This document shows positions 9,721-19,328 of a stretch of 33,258 nucleotides of DNA, one piece after another. Origin of the DNA: Chara braunii (lineage: Eukaryota; Streptophyta; Charophyceae; Charales; Characeae); the NCBI GenBank assembly GCA_003427395.1, contig BFEA01000550.1, positions 77,017 through 110,274 on the forward strand. Reading direction: 5' to 3'. The position numbers and the translations under genes are program-made. The notes beneath the pieces are model-generated. The model saw nothing but the letters and a program-made list of their open reading frames with translations, made no database searches and was not told where the DNA came from. The first letter of the stretch is position 1; each line of letters begins with the position of its first letter.

Positions 9721-9840
9721 CGCTGACCCAACCCGACAAGCAGACCAAAGTCAGTCTTGATTCCCAGTCATGGCGGTCCCCGCTGACCCAACCCGACAAG
9801 CAGAGCAAAGTCTATCCTGATTCCCAGTCAAGGCGGTCCG
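9721..9840. repeat. Two-copy 60-bp tandem duplication
   Basis: CGCTGACCCAACCCGACAAG starts at 9,721 and again at 9,781. The two 60-bp units differ at about six positions. Confidence 0.85.
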
Positions 9841-10935
9841 ACCACCCTCTGAACCATTGCTCAAAATAGCTCACGAGGAGCCGCACGCTCCGTGAGGCCC
9901 TCACTCCGATGAGTGCAGACCCATGGTATGAAAGGTCATTAGTCGACATCAGAGCTCCATCTGCTCGGTTGAATCCTTGACTAACGCTCGGCTCTTGCTT
10001 CGTGTGCAGGGAGCCAGCTAACACCCAACCAGACCGTACTGGCAAGTCAAAGCGAGTCCACAATTTAAGCTTTGCAACAGTGGGCTAGGAGGCCATAATG
10101 GCCTTGTTGCCAACTGGGTTGTGGATAATGGCTTGGCCCGGCGCCAAGGGAATGCCCCTGGGGACACTGCTCCCGAGAGACACCCCGATTAGACTGATAG
10201 TAGATGTACCACCCTTGATCAGCCATTTGTCGGATTTTGACTGGGAGAGGCTCAGGATGCCTCGTTGCTTTCCAGCAGGCGGACCAGATCACCACGCGAC
10301 AACCCAGGAACGGCTAGCCACTCGAGCATTCGAAGCTGTCAGCCACGGTGGCTCGGATGCTCCGTCAACCCAGCTAGCCTCTGAACTTGTGAAATCTTGA
10401 CTCAAGGAATCATCTCTTGCGCAGTCGAAACTCTCTACCCCTTCATGAAGGACGTATGTAATGACACCGCAGGGAATGCCACAGTGGTTAAATTCTCGTC
10501 GGTGAACCGTTGCGAAAACCTGGTGGCTGCAGCGAGAACACTCCTTCCATTACGAAGAATGCAACAAGCTCCGATCCGCTACGATGCTAAGTGATCTTCG
10601 CCTCGACCATATAGGCCGGACAGATCACTCCATCGACTATGATACTCGACTGACTACCTATCCCTTCAGAGTCTGGTAGTGCCGCATTATGAAGGCCCAT
10701 TTGGAGAGGAACCCCATCCCGACGATGTCGAGCCACTTGCCACCGGAACACTTCACTTGGTCAAGCCCCACCCTCTTTCAGGGATAAACCAATCAGCTCA
10801 TGCCAGATGATGCAATCGTCCTGACGCAATCGTACAAAAAGGTTGCCCCATCAATTGAGCGCCGACTTATAAAAGGAAGAAAACATATTTTCACTTTACC
10901 CCACAACCATTCATTCAACATCGCCATAATGTCAT
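9841..10935. other. Unassigned part of the giant element
   Basis: Both strands have open frames of 65-100 codons (for example plus 10,098-10,594 and minus 9,812-10,295). None shows a domain I recognise and the frames overlap on opposite strands, so I do not call a gene. The region lies between the integrase remains and the 3' LTR. Confidence 0.35.
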
Positions 10936-11335
10936 TCAAACCAATAAAATACAACCAGAGGCAAGAATTGAAATCCCATGAACTGGCTCCCAATCCCCCA
11001 GGCATACCCCCATGACTCGACACGTGACAAGCCAGATATAATGCAAGGAACTGAAATTTAAGAATTGGGTCAATTTGGGCACGACAAACACATGAGTCCA
11101 CCGTTGAATGATGGCCAATAAATCCCTGGGAACACCTGGGTTTGGTAGACAACCCGAGTCTACCTCTGAGAGTCGAGCCATCATAGGGTGCTCGTACCCA
11201 TCTCCGGCTTCTGAAATCATAACATAATCATCCATAACCATGTCAAGTCGACTATCAGCAGCAAATGGCGGCGCACGGGCCATGTCCCAGTACATATCAT
11301 CAGCCACGGACTCACGCATGAAAGGGTACCTCAAG
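10936..11335 (-). pseudogene. Unrecognised coding tail after the integrase fragment
   Basis: The frame that contains the integrase core start runs on, after an apparent deletion, as an acidic segment (VADDMYWDMARAPPFAADS, LDMVMDDYVMISEAGDGYEH) and then into weakly structured sequence ending at 10,936. The second catalytic Asp and the Glu of the integrase core are not found, so a deletion joined the early core to this tail. The acidic part could be the C-terminal extension of the polyprotein. No family is recognised. Confidence 0.4.
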
Positions 11336-11581
11336 TAGATTTCCTCGATCCAATCTGCCACTGCCTTTGCGGTTTTCTTACGGATTGCTTTAGCTTCAAC
11401 ATAACCAGACATTCTCTCTCATGTTTTGTAGATATTTCATCCCATCCTTACCAAGTGGCATAGTAATTAGATCAAGGTGAACAATACTACCAAGCTCAAC
11501 AAGAACAGTGGAGTATAAGGGTTCAATCAATCTCATAGATGATCTTTTCTGACAGATTTCACATGACTTACAGTACCTCAT
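11336..11581 (-). pseudogene. Giant-element integrase fragment
   Basis: The fragment shows the end of the integrase zinc-binding domain, CKSCEICQKRSS (the C-x2-C pair with CQ), followed by EPLYSTVLVELGSIVHLDLI, where the Asp in HLDL is the first catalytic residue. After a frameshift near 11,410 it continues as SGYVEAKAIRKKTAKAVADW and EIYLRYPF. The core is cut off before the second catalytic Asp. It lies about 550 bp downstream of the RNase H of the same element, as expected for gypsy order. The sequence is clearly different from the Gypsy-I and Gypsy-III integrases, so it belongs to another lineage. Confidence 0.8.
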
Positions 11582-11828
11582 ACTTTATAGTGCGTAGCAT
11601 CCGCACCCCTACGACCCCCTGCCAAACCCTCATGTATTGCAACGATCACCTCTAGTTACCTTTCCTTACCCCACACCACTCTCAGCGGCAACAGACCTTC
11701 CTTAGCATCGTTTTTAAAAAGGTGACCCCTAAGTAGCCTAAAGTCCTTTTTGTCCTCTCATGGTAGAAGTCGTCCAATTGGTTATTGTTCATTACCACAC
11801 CAATCCTCTTATATCCTCCATCATATTC

Positions 11829-12101
11829 TTATTTCCCGAACTTTCCTTCAATGTCCTCACTTTGCTCCAACTCATCCAACCCACGACGTCCAACCATTTT
11901 CGAACTCTCAGCCAACTCATGGGCTGCGACAGCGGCTTGTTCTACCATCCCATACCACCCTTCCTCATCATCCTCTTGGGTCAAGAGGTAATGGAGGTAG
12001 GGATCTTCCTTTCCTTCCCAACAGTCCTCCCTACTAGTTGTCATGGCTGAGGCCAAATAACAACTGGGGGCAGGAGGTAACCCTCCGCCATCGTCTTCCA
12101 T
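11829..12101 (-). pseudogene. RNase H-integrase linker of the giant element
   Basis: A 90-codon acidic frame (MEDDGGGLPPAPSCYLAS, CWEGKEDPYLHYLL, EDIEGKFGK) lies between the RNase H and the integrase zinc-binding domain. Its position and continuity with the neighbouring domains make it the tether of the polyprotein. It has no catalytic motif. The frame breaks after 11,829 and coding traces up to 11,600 are poor. Confidence 0.55.
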
Positions 12102-12141
12102 AAGAAACTCGTCGACGAAGGGCGCCTCCTCAAAGGTTTCC

Positions 12142-12560
12142 TCATCTATTGACCCCCATGCGACTTAACCCATCAGCTCTGTTCTTGTCAGTAGGCATCT
12201 TCTCTAATACGAGATTATACGTCCATATATATGAGTTATCCACCCTACTGACCGTAACATCTGCCTGTTGGTGCCTCTTAATGGTTCCAATGACCGCCGT
12301 AGAGTCCGTTCTTAGAATGAACCTTAGTCCCATGACTTAGTGTCTAAACACTTTGAGACAGTGCAGGATCGCCAAAAGCTCCTTCCTGAACTGAATATAA
12401 CCTCTCTCAACCGAATTTAGGGTGCGGCTCTCGAACCTAAGTGATCTCTCTTTACCATTCTCATCTCACTGCACAAGTATTCCCCCTAAAGCTATAGGGC
12501 CGCCATCGGCCTCGATGATGAAGGGTCTCTCTCCTTCATCGTCAAAGTACGACACTCCTA
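12142..12560 (-). pseudogene. Giant-element RNase H
   Basis: The minus-strand frames read YFDDEGERPFIIEADGGPIA (catalytic Asp in EADGG near 12,505), then a stop, then a SLRFESRTLNSVERGYIQF segment and KELLAILHCLKVFRH with the catalytic Glu. They continue with GLRFILRTDSTAVIGTI (third Asp) and end at KNRADGLSRM (final Asp). All four acidic residues can be seen. The stop at 12,466-12,468 and another before GLRF disrupt it. The N-terminal border near 12,585 abuts the gag remains of the plus-strand Gypsy-III. The RT that should precede it is absent. Confidence 0.85.
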
Positions 12561-12589
12561 GCATGACCCCTCCATCCCTTACCTCCAAT

Positions 12590-13520
12590 GTTAGACGGGA
12601 GGGTAAGGCAGCAAACAAAGTTGCTTTAGAAGGGTTAGATGACTTGACACTTGACAACACCACAAAGATTCTCAAGGTGAGTATCCTGTCCATGCACGCA
12701 TACATAGACAGCAAACTGGACGCTATCCAAGACACCCTAGACCAGATCTTGAATGCCATGCGTGGACCATGAGTCGGGCCAGCAGTTTTCCCATCGCCGC
12801 CATTCTCGGTGATGACATGCCCGTATCTGTCACAGTATGGTACCACACCAAGCGGTACTTCAGCAACAGCAACACAGGCTGATGCTTCTTCATCTTCTGG
12901 TCCAACGGCTGGAGCTACACCACAACTGCCACCTGTCCAACCAGCGGGACATCAACAACCTTGGTACCCCAAGACCCCATTGAAACCACCCCTAACCTTC
13001 TTAGGAGATAAAAAGGATGAGGCTCTCGACACTTGGTTGAGAACGGTGTCAGTGTGGGTGAGGGCGAAATGGACGTTGGTAGAGGAGGAAGTGATAACTG
13101 CTGCATCCTATTTGGAGGGATCGACAACTCGTTGGTTAAACGGATTGGTTGCCTCAAAGGGGTTCGACAGGAATATGGGTGATTCACAAATGGTTAACAG
13201 GTACCCCCATGGGGGTGAAAATTGGGGGCTCGGTTAACCTTCTGTCGGGTGAGTGGGCTAAGACCCATACCCTAGAGAGCTTTATGGATTTGGTGGAAGC
13301 GCGATGGCACAACCCACAACAAGATGCCACTGATGGGTTGCTGAAACTTGACACTAAAAAGTGCAAGTCTACGCACCGGCTTTTTTCTACTATAAAGCGT
13401 TTGATTGTCGTTCCAAGGGTACAATAAAATCCACAGGTCTTATTGACCATGTTCTTGAGGTGTCTTCCCACAAACATCAAGAACTGATTAGAGAATGAAG
13501 CTCGACTAGAGTATCACACT
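12590..13520 (+). pseudogene. Gypsy-III gag (capsid)
   Basis: This is the structural Gag of a gypsy element. The N-terminal part holds a helical stretch (LEGLDDLTLDNTTKILKV, YIDSKLDAIQDTLDQILNAM). A Ser/Thr/Pro/Gln-rich spacer follows, and then the capsid core: PLTFLGDKKDEALDTWLRTV, TAASYLEGSTTRWLNGLVAS, and after a frameshift the SFMDLVEARWHNPQQDATDG helix and RLIVVP. Further remnants continue to about 13,520 (TFEIF, KALDLEAML). A stop after MRGP near 12,772 and frame changes near 13,190-13,250 and 13,420 inactivate it. The true start codon was not found, because the 5' end is truncated. Confidence 0.82.
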
Positions 13521-13573
13521 TTTGAGATTTTTAGCAAAAAGGCTTTAGATTTAGAGGCCATGCTAGGAGGTGC

Positions 13574-14030
13574 TCAACAACTCCCTACGAACGGAAGAAA
13601 GAAGAGTCCACAAGAATGAAAAAAAAAGGGGAGTCGATTGATGATGGTCAAGGCAGATGGTACTCGGTCTGAGATCGAGGATTTCTCAGACCTTGTGGAT
13701 GGTTCAGAGTTGGACAACGAGGATAATGTTGAGGGTAACAACCTCGCTGCAGTAGTCAAAGGAATGGCAGGTGGTCGCGGCAAGGGCGGTCAATGAAGGA
13801 GTCCGGGGCAAACCCCGAACCCGCACAAGATAGCGGCTTGGGTTCGAGTAGGTTTGGATCAAGATGTGTGGCGGGACCGTTATACGCGGGGTGCTTGCAT
13901 TTACTGCGGCGAGTATGGCCATCAACAGTTCAAATGCAAGAACGCAAAGGTCTCGCAAAAGATACTAGTTAAAGGTGGGATTCCTTCTTCCCAAAGTGGT
14001 GCCTCTATGCATTCCGGCTCGGGAAACACA
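13574..14030 (+). pseudogene. Gypsy-III nucleocapsid with CCHC zinc knuckle
   Basis: The region after capsid contains a basic, frameshifted stretch. Then comes an intact zinc knuckle, CIYCGEYGHQQFKC, at 13,896-13,937, a perfect C-x2-C-x4-H-x4-C that would bind the genomic RNA. It is followed by KNAKVSQKILVKGGIPSSQS and a stop at about 14,030. The knuckle being untouched while the surroundings are broken is probably chance. Confidence 0.8.
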
Positions 14031-14167
14031 TAGGGTCAATAGAAGTTGTAGCTGCTTCTACTCATGTTGAAACGGGTGATGTACCCTCCCCGTTTCAAGA
14101 GCTGGTCGAAGCTATCGACTCGTTAGTCACCCCACATACGCATCCCGACCCAACGATATTCTGCTCA

Positions 14168-14533
14168 TTGGATGGGTCTGAGGCCTTAGAGGACCTACAA
14201 AGTGAGTGGTCGGCAAGGGACCCTCACGAGTCCTGGGTGGCTTTAAGTCGAGGTCCTATAGGGGAGCACTTTGTTGTGGAAGTTGGTGTAGGTGACCCCA
14301 AGTGCGGTGTCTTCGTAGACAGACTCCACGGGAAATTTCATAAGTCGTGACTACGTTGAGAGACTGCGCCTACAGGACCGGGTGCAGCAACTGAGTAGAC
14401 CGGTAGCATCTACTTTGGCCAACAAAAAGCGCATGTTACTGGAGGACTACGTCAAGGATGTAGTCTGCACTTCCTCCTATACAGGAGGAAAACTTGATCA
14501 TAAGATTTTGTGCCTAGTTAAAGCCCCAATTTG
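14168..14533 (+). pseudogene. Gypsy-III aspartic protease region
   Basis: GEHFVVEVGVGDPKCGVFVD leads into the retropepsin active site. The catalytic Asp codon at about 14,318 is followed by a 2-base disruption of the Ser-Gly codons; the other frame then reads STGNFISRDYVERLRLQ, RPVASTLANKKRMLLEDYV and VKDVV. The polyprotein protease of gypsy elements has exactly this layout, with the active-site loop followed by a variable domain. The damaged D-S/T-G motif means no activity. Confidence 0.68.
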
Positions 14534-14743
14534 ATTGGGACAATAAAGTGCCAAAGCATGAGCTGCCTAATGGGAGGACCGTTAACTACGGGTGTTTGTG
14601 CGCATCGGCCTTCTATAGTTATTATAAATAGAACCAAGAGGAGGTTACGTACTGGTCTTTGTCTCTCAGAACGGGGAGGCACCCCAAGAGATAGAGAGTG
14701 TCGTTGCTAAGTACTGTTTGAGGAGCCCACAAGTGTTATAGAC

Positions 14744-15067
14744 AAGGAGGTTGTCCATGCCATGGAAATCATCCCTGGGAGCAAGATACCCAAAGGGAGA
14801 ATCTATAGGATGGCTCCGGCCAAGTTGGACGAGCTTTGGCGGCAACCGAAAGAGCTCACAGAAAACGGTTGGATTCGGCCTAGCATCTCCCCTTTCAGCT
14901 CACCAGTTCTATTTGTACCGAAGAAGGGGGGATCACTAAGGATGTGCATTGATTATAAGGGACTCAATGCCATCACTGTTACGAACGCCAATTCCCTATT
15001 GGACAGGGTGCAGGGATGTAAGTACTTCACTAAGATAGACTTGAAGTCCGACTACCATTGCCATTAG
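14744..15067 (+). pseudogene. Gypsy-III reverse transcriptase, N-terminal part
   Basis: The fingers region reads MEIIPGSKIPKGRIYRMAPA, WIRPSISPFSSPVLFVPKKG, then LRMCIDYKGLNAITV and LLDRVQGCKYFTKIDLKSDY. The KID Asp of the first catalytic motif is present. The frame ends right after this motif at TAG 15,065-15,067, and RNase H sequence follows at once. The palm motif with YxDD, the thumb and the start of RNase H have therefore been deleted, roughly a kilobase judging from Gypsy-I. The QGCKYF segment shows what the broken Gypsy-I RT looks like when continuous. Confidence 0.85.
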
Positions 15068-15250
15068 ACCAGAAGACCGACACAAAACCGCATTAGATCA
15101 AACACTCAAGTGGATGAAGACGCAACCGGTTCTCTCCAGTGCACTCAAACGCTCCATTGAAGTCATAGATCAGTATGACTTCAAGCTAGACTATGTGAAA
15201 GGGGAGTATAACAAGGTTGCTAATGCGTTGTCACGTAGGGCATACTACAT
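15068..15250 (+). pseudogene. Gypsy-III RNase H, C-terminal remnant
   Basis: The remnant reads HKTALDQTLKWMKTQPVLSS, then KRSIEVIDQYDFKLDYVKG and EYNKVANALSRRA, the C-terminal third of a gypsy RNase H. The final catalytic Asp is Asn (ANALSR instead of ADALSR). The deletion junction with the RT is at about 15,065-15,095. It is followed after a short gap by the integrase N-terminus. Confidence 0.82.
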
Positions 15251-15270
15251 GCCTGCGCTGATCACGAAGT

Positions 15271-16377
15271 TTGGTTTATAACGATGTATCTCGATCCTTG
15301 GTGGAAGCCTACAAGGAAGACCTTGTCACGATGGACATCATCCACAAACTTGAGGCCCAAGATAAGGCCACCTTTGATCAGTTTGTGATGGTGGACGGGC
15401 TGCTCTTCTTGAGAAGGTTGGGTTCAAACGGTTACGAGTTCCATCTAGGGAAGTCTTGCTTAGTTTATTTTTAGGAAAATGTCATGACGCAACAGGTTAT
15501 TTTGGCTACAATTTGACTTGCAACGATTTTGGTGGCCTACCAGATTGACGATGCAAAGAAATACATGCACACTTGTCAAGTCTGTCATCGGGACAAGCCG
15601 CAAACTCGAGCACCGCTTGGGTTATTAAAGCCTCTACCCATTCCTGCTGTTCCAGGAGATAGTGTTTCCATGGATTTCATAGATACTCTCGTAACCTGGA
15701 AGAATGGCAAAAGGCATATCTTTGTCATAGTGGATTTTCATGGATACTCTCGTCACCGGCAAGAATGACAAAAGGCATATCTTTGTCATAGTGGATAGGT
15801 TCACTAAGTATGCTAGACTAATTGCCATATCGAAGACTGCCAAGACTGAGCACGTCATCAAGTTATTCATGGATAACTGGGTGTGTGATTTTGGACTGCC
15901 TAAGACCATTGTTAGTGATAGAGATGTCCGGTTGACCAGTGACATGTGGAAGAAGGCCGCTAAACAGATGGGCAACCAACTTTAGATGACTTCTGGGAAT
16001 CATCCTGAAGCCAATGGGCAGGCTGAATAGATGAACCGTGTGGTGCAGCATCTACCGAGGCATTATATCAAACCCAGCGAGGATGACTGGGATGAGAAGT
16101 TACCTCTCATTGCCAGTCTGTACAACAATGTTGTACATAGCACCATCGACGTCAGTCCTGATCAGCTACATCTGGGGTGGAAGCCTAGATCTGCTCTAGA
16201 CTTCCTCCTGCCTAAAAACCGAACTAATGCAACCCCTGGAACCATCAAGTTTGATGTCCAGTACGAGAAGCTGTTGCAGCAGACTATCGAACACATCAAG
16301 AAATCTCAAGAAGCAATGATTGCTTCTGATAACAAGCATTGTCGACAGTCCACATTTCAGGTAGGGGGACCTATCTA
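15271..16377 (+). pseudogene. Gypsy-III integrase
   Basis: The N-terminal extension (VEAYKEDLVTMDIIHKLEAQ, MVDGLLFLRRLG) leads to a damaged zinc-binding domain ending CQVCHRDKPQTRAPLGLLKP. In the DDE core, VDRFTKYARLIAISKTAKTE follows a Val-Asp (first Asp), IVSDRDVRLTSDMWKKAAKQ carries the second Asp, and GNHPEANGQAE carries the Glu. TAG stops stand at 15,983-15,985 and 16,028-16,030, both at places where a CAG Gln is normal. A 60-bp duplication breaks the start of the core. The tail reads DDWDEKLPLIASLYNNVVHS and HLGWKPRSALDFLLP, ending at TAG near 16,375. Confidence 0.9.
15676..15795 (+). repeat. 60-bp tandem duplication in the integrase
   Basis: TAGATACTCTCGTAACCTGG...TTTGTCATAGTGGAT at 15,681 recurs from 15,741 with a few substitutions, including TGG for TAG and GACA for GGCA. 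It duplicates the segment just before the first catalytic Asp and adds a one-base shift. Confidence 0.85.
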
Positions 16378-16393
16378 GGTCAAGGCTAGTGAG

Positions 16394-16839
16394 TTGGGAC
16401 AAGAGTTCGACATCTCTAAAAAACTAATGGCTCAATATTTCGGTCTTTGGGAAGTCTTGGATATTGTGGGTAGTGAAGAAGATGGTCCCTCATATGTAAT
16501 TCGTATCCCTGGTCACCTACGCACTTACCCTTTGTTTCACGCCTCAAAGCTTGCACCTTTCGCTGAGACAGAACAGTTCTTATCAAGGAGATCTATGCTG
16601 CCCCTTGCCATGGATGGTCACTGGACGTCGACGATATCATGGAGCACAGAGACATGCCTGTTCCCAAGCCAGCTGGCAGGGGTAGACCGCCTAAGCCCGT
16701 GAGAGAGTATAGAGTACGGTTCAGGCATCACACTGATCCCAAGGAAGATCGATGGTTTACTAGGGAGGAACTTGTCAAGACAACTCCTCAGGTTGTGGCC
16801 GAGTATGAAAGGAAGTTGAAAGGGAAGGCGCCAACATGA
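16394..16839 (+). pseudogene. Gypsy-III integrase C-terminal domain
   Basis: The sequence KLMAQYFGLWEVLDIVG, SYVIRIPGHLRTYPLFHAS and KLAPFAE is the SH3-like (GPF/Y-type) end of gypsy integrases. After a frame change it continues with DMPVPKPAGRGRPPKPVREY, RVRFRHHTDPKEDRWFTREE and ends GKAPT-stop at 16,839. The last part, with its Trp-containing strand, is a plausible chromodomain-like tail that would guide insertion, but I cannot confirm that. The polypurine tract follows 22 bp later. Confidence 0.8.
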
Positions 16840-16860
16840 AGCATCTCAGCGGACTTTCGA

Positions 16861-16877
16861 AGCTAAGGGGGATGGAA
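16861..16877 (+). promoter_or_regulatory. Gypsy-III polypurine tract
   Basis: AGCTAAGGGGGATGGAA lies immediately before the TG of the 3' LTR, where plus-strand DNA synthesis is primed in LTR retrotransposons. The purine run AAGGGGGATGGAA is typical. Confidence 0.75.
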
Positions 16878-17126
16878 TGCAAGGAATGAGCCCTCGCGGG
16901 GCCCTTATCAGACATGCACATGTTATGGGCAGAGGCCCCCAACAAGCCAAGTACCCTAAGTGAAGGCGGGCCTGAATATTACTTGAAACCAGGGCTGGGT
17001 CGGGAACCGGCCGGTTGACTCACCCCGGTCCACCCGGATCCGGATCAGTGGGAGGGGGGCAACCGGAAAACCAGATTAAGCAAAAAAACCCTTTTTTTTT
17101 TTTTTTTTTTTTTTTTTGAAGGTAGG

Positions 17127-17521
17127 NNNNNNNNNNNNNNNNNNNNNNNNNNNNNNNNNNNNNNNNNNNNNNNNNNNNNNNNNNNNNNNNNNNNNNNNNN
17201 NNNNNNNNNNNNNNNNNNNNNNNNNNNNNNNNNNNNNNNNNNNNNNNNNNNNNNNNNNNNNNNNNNNNNNNNNNNNNNNNNNNNNNNNNNNNNNNNNNNN
17301 NNNNNNNNNNNNNNNNNNNNNNNNNNNNNNNNNNNNNNNNNNNNNNNNNNNNNNNNNNNNNNNNNNNNNNNNNNNNNNNNNNNNNNNNNNNNNNNNNNNN
17401 NNNNNNNNNNNNNNNNNNNNNNNNNNNNNNNNNNNNNNNNNNNNNNNNNNNNNNNNNNNNNNNNNNNNNNNNNNNNNNNNNNNNNNNNNNNNNNNNNNNN
17501 NNNNNNNNNNNNNNNNNNNNN
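17127..17521. other. Assembly gap (395 N)
   Basis: The gap is bounded on the left by poly(T) and on the right by a GAA/GGA microsatellite, so it probably marks a simple-sequence tract that could not be assembled. The true length is unknown. Confidence 0.99.
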
Positions 17522-17937
17522 AGAAGAGGAGAAGTAGGAGGAGGAGGAAGAGGAGAAAAGAGGAGTAGGAGGAGAAAAGAGCAAGAAGAAGAAGAAGAAG
17601 AAGAAGAAGAAGAAGAGGAGAAGTAGGAGGAGGAGGAAGAGGAGAAAAGAGGAGGAGGAGAAAAGAGCAAGAAGAAGAAGAAGAAGAGGAAGAGGAGTAG
17701 GAGGAGGAAGAGGAGAAAAGAGGAGGCGTCGGCGGAGAAAAGAGCAAGAAGAAGAGGAGGAGGAGGAGGAGGAGGGGGGTCGGTTCTTCAACGTGCAGCG
17801 ATGGTTGCGGGGGGTCTGTTCTTCGAACAAGAAATAATAATAAGAAGAAGAAATAAGAAGAAGAAATAATAATAATAATAATAATAATAAGAAGAAGAAG
17901 AAGAAGAAAAAGAAGGAGAAGAAGAACGTACGTAAAA
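17522..17937. repeat. Purine-rich microsatellite (GAA/GGA, AAT)
   Basis: Long runs of AGAAGAAGA, GGAGGAGGA and later AATAATAAT, with two GC-rich islets carrying TTCTTC and a GCGATGGTTGCGGGGGG-like motif. Long reading frames across it are low-complexity artefacts. Confidence 0.95.
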
Positions 17938-18074
17938 AAAAAAACTACCTACAATGAACGTACTCACCGACGACGATGGAGCAGGGGGGTAGGTTCTTCG
18001 GCGCGAGGCGATGGCTGCGGGGGGGGGGCGACGGATTGCGGCTGCAATCGGCCGTGCTTGATCTTCGAAATTCA

Positions 18075-18212
18075 AAAAAACGGGGCCCGTCAGGCCCCGC
18101 AAATTCAAGTGAACGCGCCGGCCGATCCTTGTCGTCGATCATCGAAGATCGACGGCGGGGATCGGTCGGCGTATTCACTTCAATTTGCTGGGTCCGACGG
18201 GGCCCGGTTTTT
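18075..18212. repeat. Long near-perfect hairpin inside the hAT-like element
   Basis: The left arm 18,075-18,128 (AAAAACGGGGCCCG... to GGCCGATCC) pairs with the right arm 18,159-18,212 (GGATCGGTCGGC... to GGGCCCGGTTTTT). The stem continues through CGTCGATC/GATCGACG around a small ATCGAA loop, giving about 60 bp of stem in total with scattered mismatches. Confidence 0.85.
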
Positions 18213-19328
18213 CGTTTGCAGGGCAGCGGCGGCCTGTGCTCAAGCAGGCAGGCGGAGGGGGGGGGGGGGAAAACCGCGAAATCGACCCCCAGCAAAAGGC
18301 GCTGGGGCCAACCGGGTGCCTGCCGGGCCGGTCCGACCCGCAGGGACCCGGTCGTCGGAGGGGCCCCCGGTCCATCCGGGGACCAGGCCTGCTTGAAACC
18401 AAAATTCGACATTTTTCATATGTGTGTACTCGGGCTATTACAGCCCGCCAGTTGGTTGAGTGGACACGTGAACCTTCCTAAGTTGCATCGTACAAATTGG
18501 CTCTGGCCGTGGAAGGTGCGCCTGGGCATATATACACAATGCTGGGCCGATACATCACGAGGCTACAGGCCTATGCAAAAGCAGCACTGTCGACGTACAT
18601 ACCCCGGGTCCTGTGCAAATGCAGCAAACGGCCCAAGTCGGAGACTCAGGCCGTGTCCGAGTGTAAAGAGCCCAAGCCCTAGGGCCCGATGGGAAGCTAC
18701 TAGCCAAGTAAAGGCTGCCACTTCCACATAGGAAGGAGGGCAGCCAGGGTCTAGCATTTTGGCCCACGTAGGCAATGCGGTCACGCCGCTGCATTCATGC
18801 GCGAGACGCTGCATGCTGCGTTAGCGGCCAGGACGCGTGCAGGCGCTTGTGAGGTGAAGAGGGGCGCTGCTGGGCAGCGGAACACTAACACCTATAGCCA
18901 GGCAGCAAGGCGCTAGGGGGTAAGAGGGCGATCGGTGGTCTTCAAGAAGGAGGCGAGTGTGGGTGGTCAGGGTCTGATGAGGGGGGACGAGATATGTACC
19001 TGGTACATGAGAGAGGTTGGCTGTGGTGGTGACGTCATGTACATTGGTCTTCAAAAGTCGAAGTGAACCTGTTGTGTGAATGTTGATGCAGGTAGGATAG
19101 GCGAGTAGTGTAGGTTGGGCGTTGGGCGCCAGACAGAGAGGAGCGACATTGGATATTGTGTTGGTGTGGCGTGAGGGCTTGAACATGGGCTCATGACTTC
19201 ATTGTATTGCTCTTATTTGGATGGAATCTTGGTGCATTTGTGCTCTCTACTTGTACACGACTACTTGGACATCTGTGTGATTTTGCAACTTGGCTTTCCG
19301 TATGTCATTCCCACACATATTCCTTGCA

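Larger units (their letters stand above)
16990..18391. mobile_element. hAT-like non-autonomous DNA transposon
   Basis: The left end is CAGGGCTGGGTCGGG and the right end, read inward, is CAGGCCTGGTCCCCG. Such short CAGG-starting inverted repeats with an 8-bp duplication are characteristic of hAT elements. The 8-bp CTTGAAAC lies at 16,982-16,989 and 18,392-18,399. The related LTR at 1,922-1,960 runs straight through the site without the element. There is no transposase: the interior is poly(T), an assembly gap, purine-rich microsatellite and a long hairpin. CCCCGGTCCAyCCGG occurs near both ends in direct orientation. Confidence 0.78.
12585..19328 (+). mobile_element. Gypsy-III, 5'-truncated plus-strand retrotransposon
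   Basis: Plus-strand order is gag, zinc knuckle, protease, RT, RNase H, integrase, C-terminal domain, polypurine tract, 3' LTR. No 5' LTR or primer-binding site precedes gag: the sequence at about 12,585 passes directly into antisense RNase H of the giant element. On the right the LTR ends at 19,328 and antisense giant-element coding resumes at once. An internal deletion joins the RT to the RNase H. It is inserted where the giant element's RT should be. Confidence 0.82.
16878..19328 (+). repeat. Gypsy-III 3' LTR, interrupted by a hAT-like element
   Basis: It begins TGCAAGG and ends CCTTGCA, a perfect 7-bp inverted terminal repeat with TG...CA ends, directly after the polypurine tract. Without the internal 1,402-bp insertion and its duplicated 8 bp it is about 1,041 bp. 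Its first half matches 1,827-2,634 and its second half (about 18,840-19,328) matches 30,785-31,195, including GGTTGGCrTTG, CATGTACATTGG, GAGGGCTTGAACAT and GTGATTTTGCAAC. It is thus the uninterrupted reference for the split LTR. Confidence 0.82.

Noticed and set aside
10098-10594. Possible two-exon plus-strand gene
   Set aside because: There is no recognisable domain, no clear splice signals that improve the frame, and equally long frames on the opposite strand.
11750-12050. Plus-strand frames of about 95 codons
   Set aside because: They are shadows of the antisense RNase H-integrase linker of the giant element.
17020-17830. Reading frames of over 200 codons on the minus strand
   Set aside because: They run through the N gap and Ser/Leu or Lys homopolymer codons of the GAA/GGA microsatellite. 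Their length comes from low complexity and unknown bases.
17976-18731. A 251-codon plus-strand frame
   Set aside because: It crosses the hairpin and the right border of the hAT-like element into LTR sequence, and overlapping frames on the other strand are equally open. It is a GC-rich artefact.
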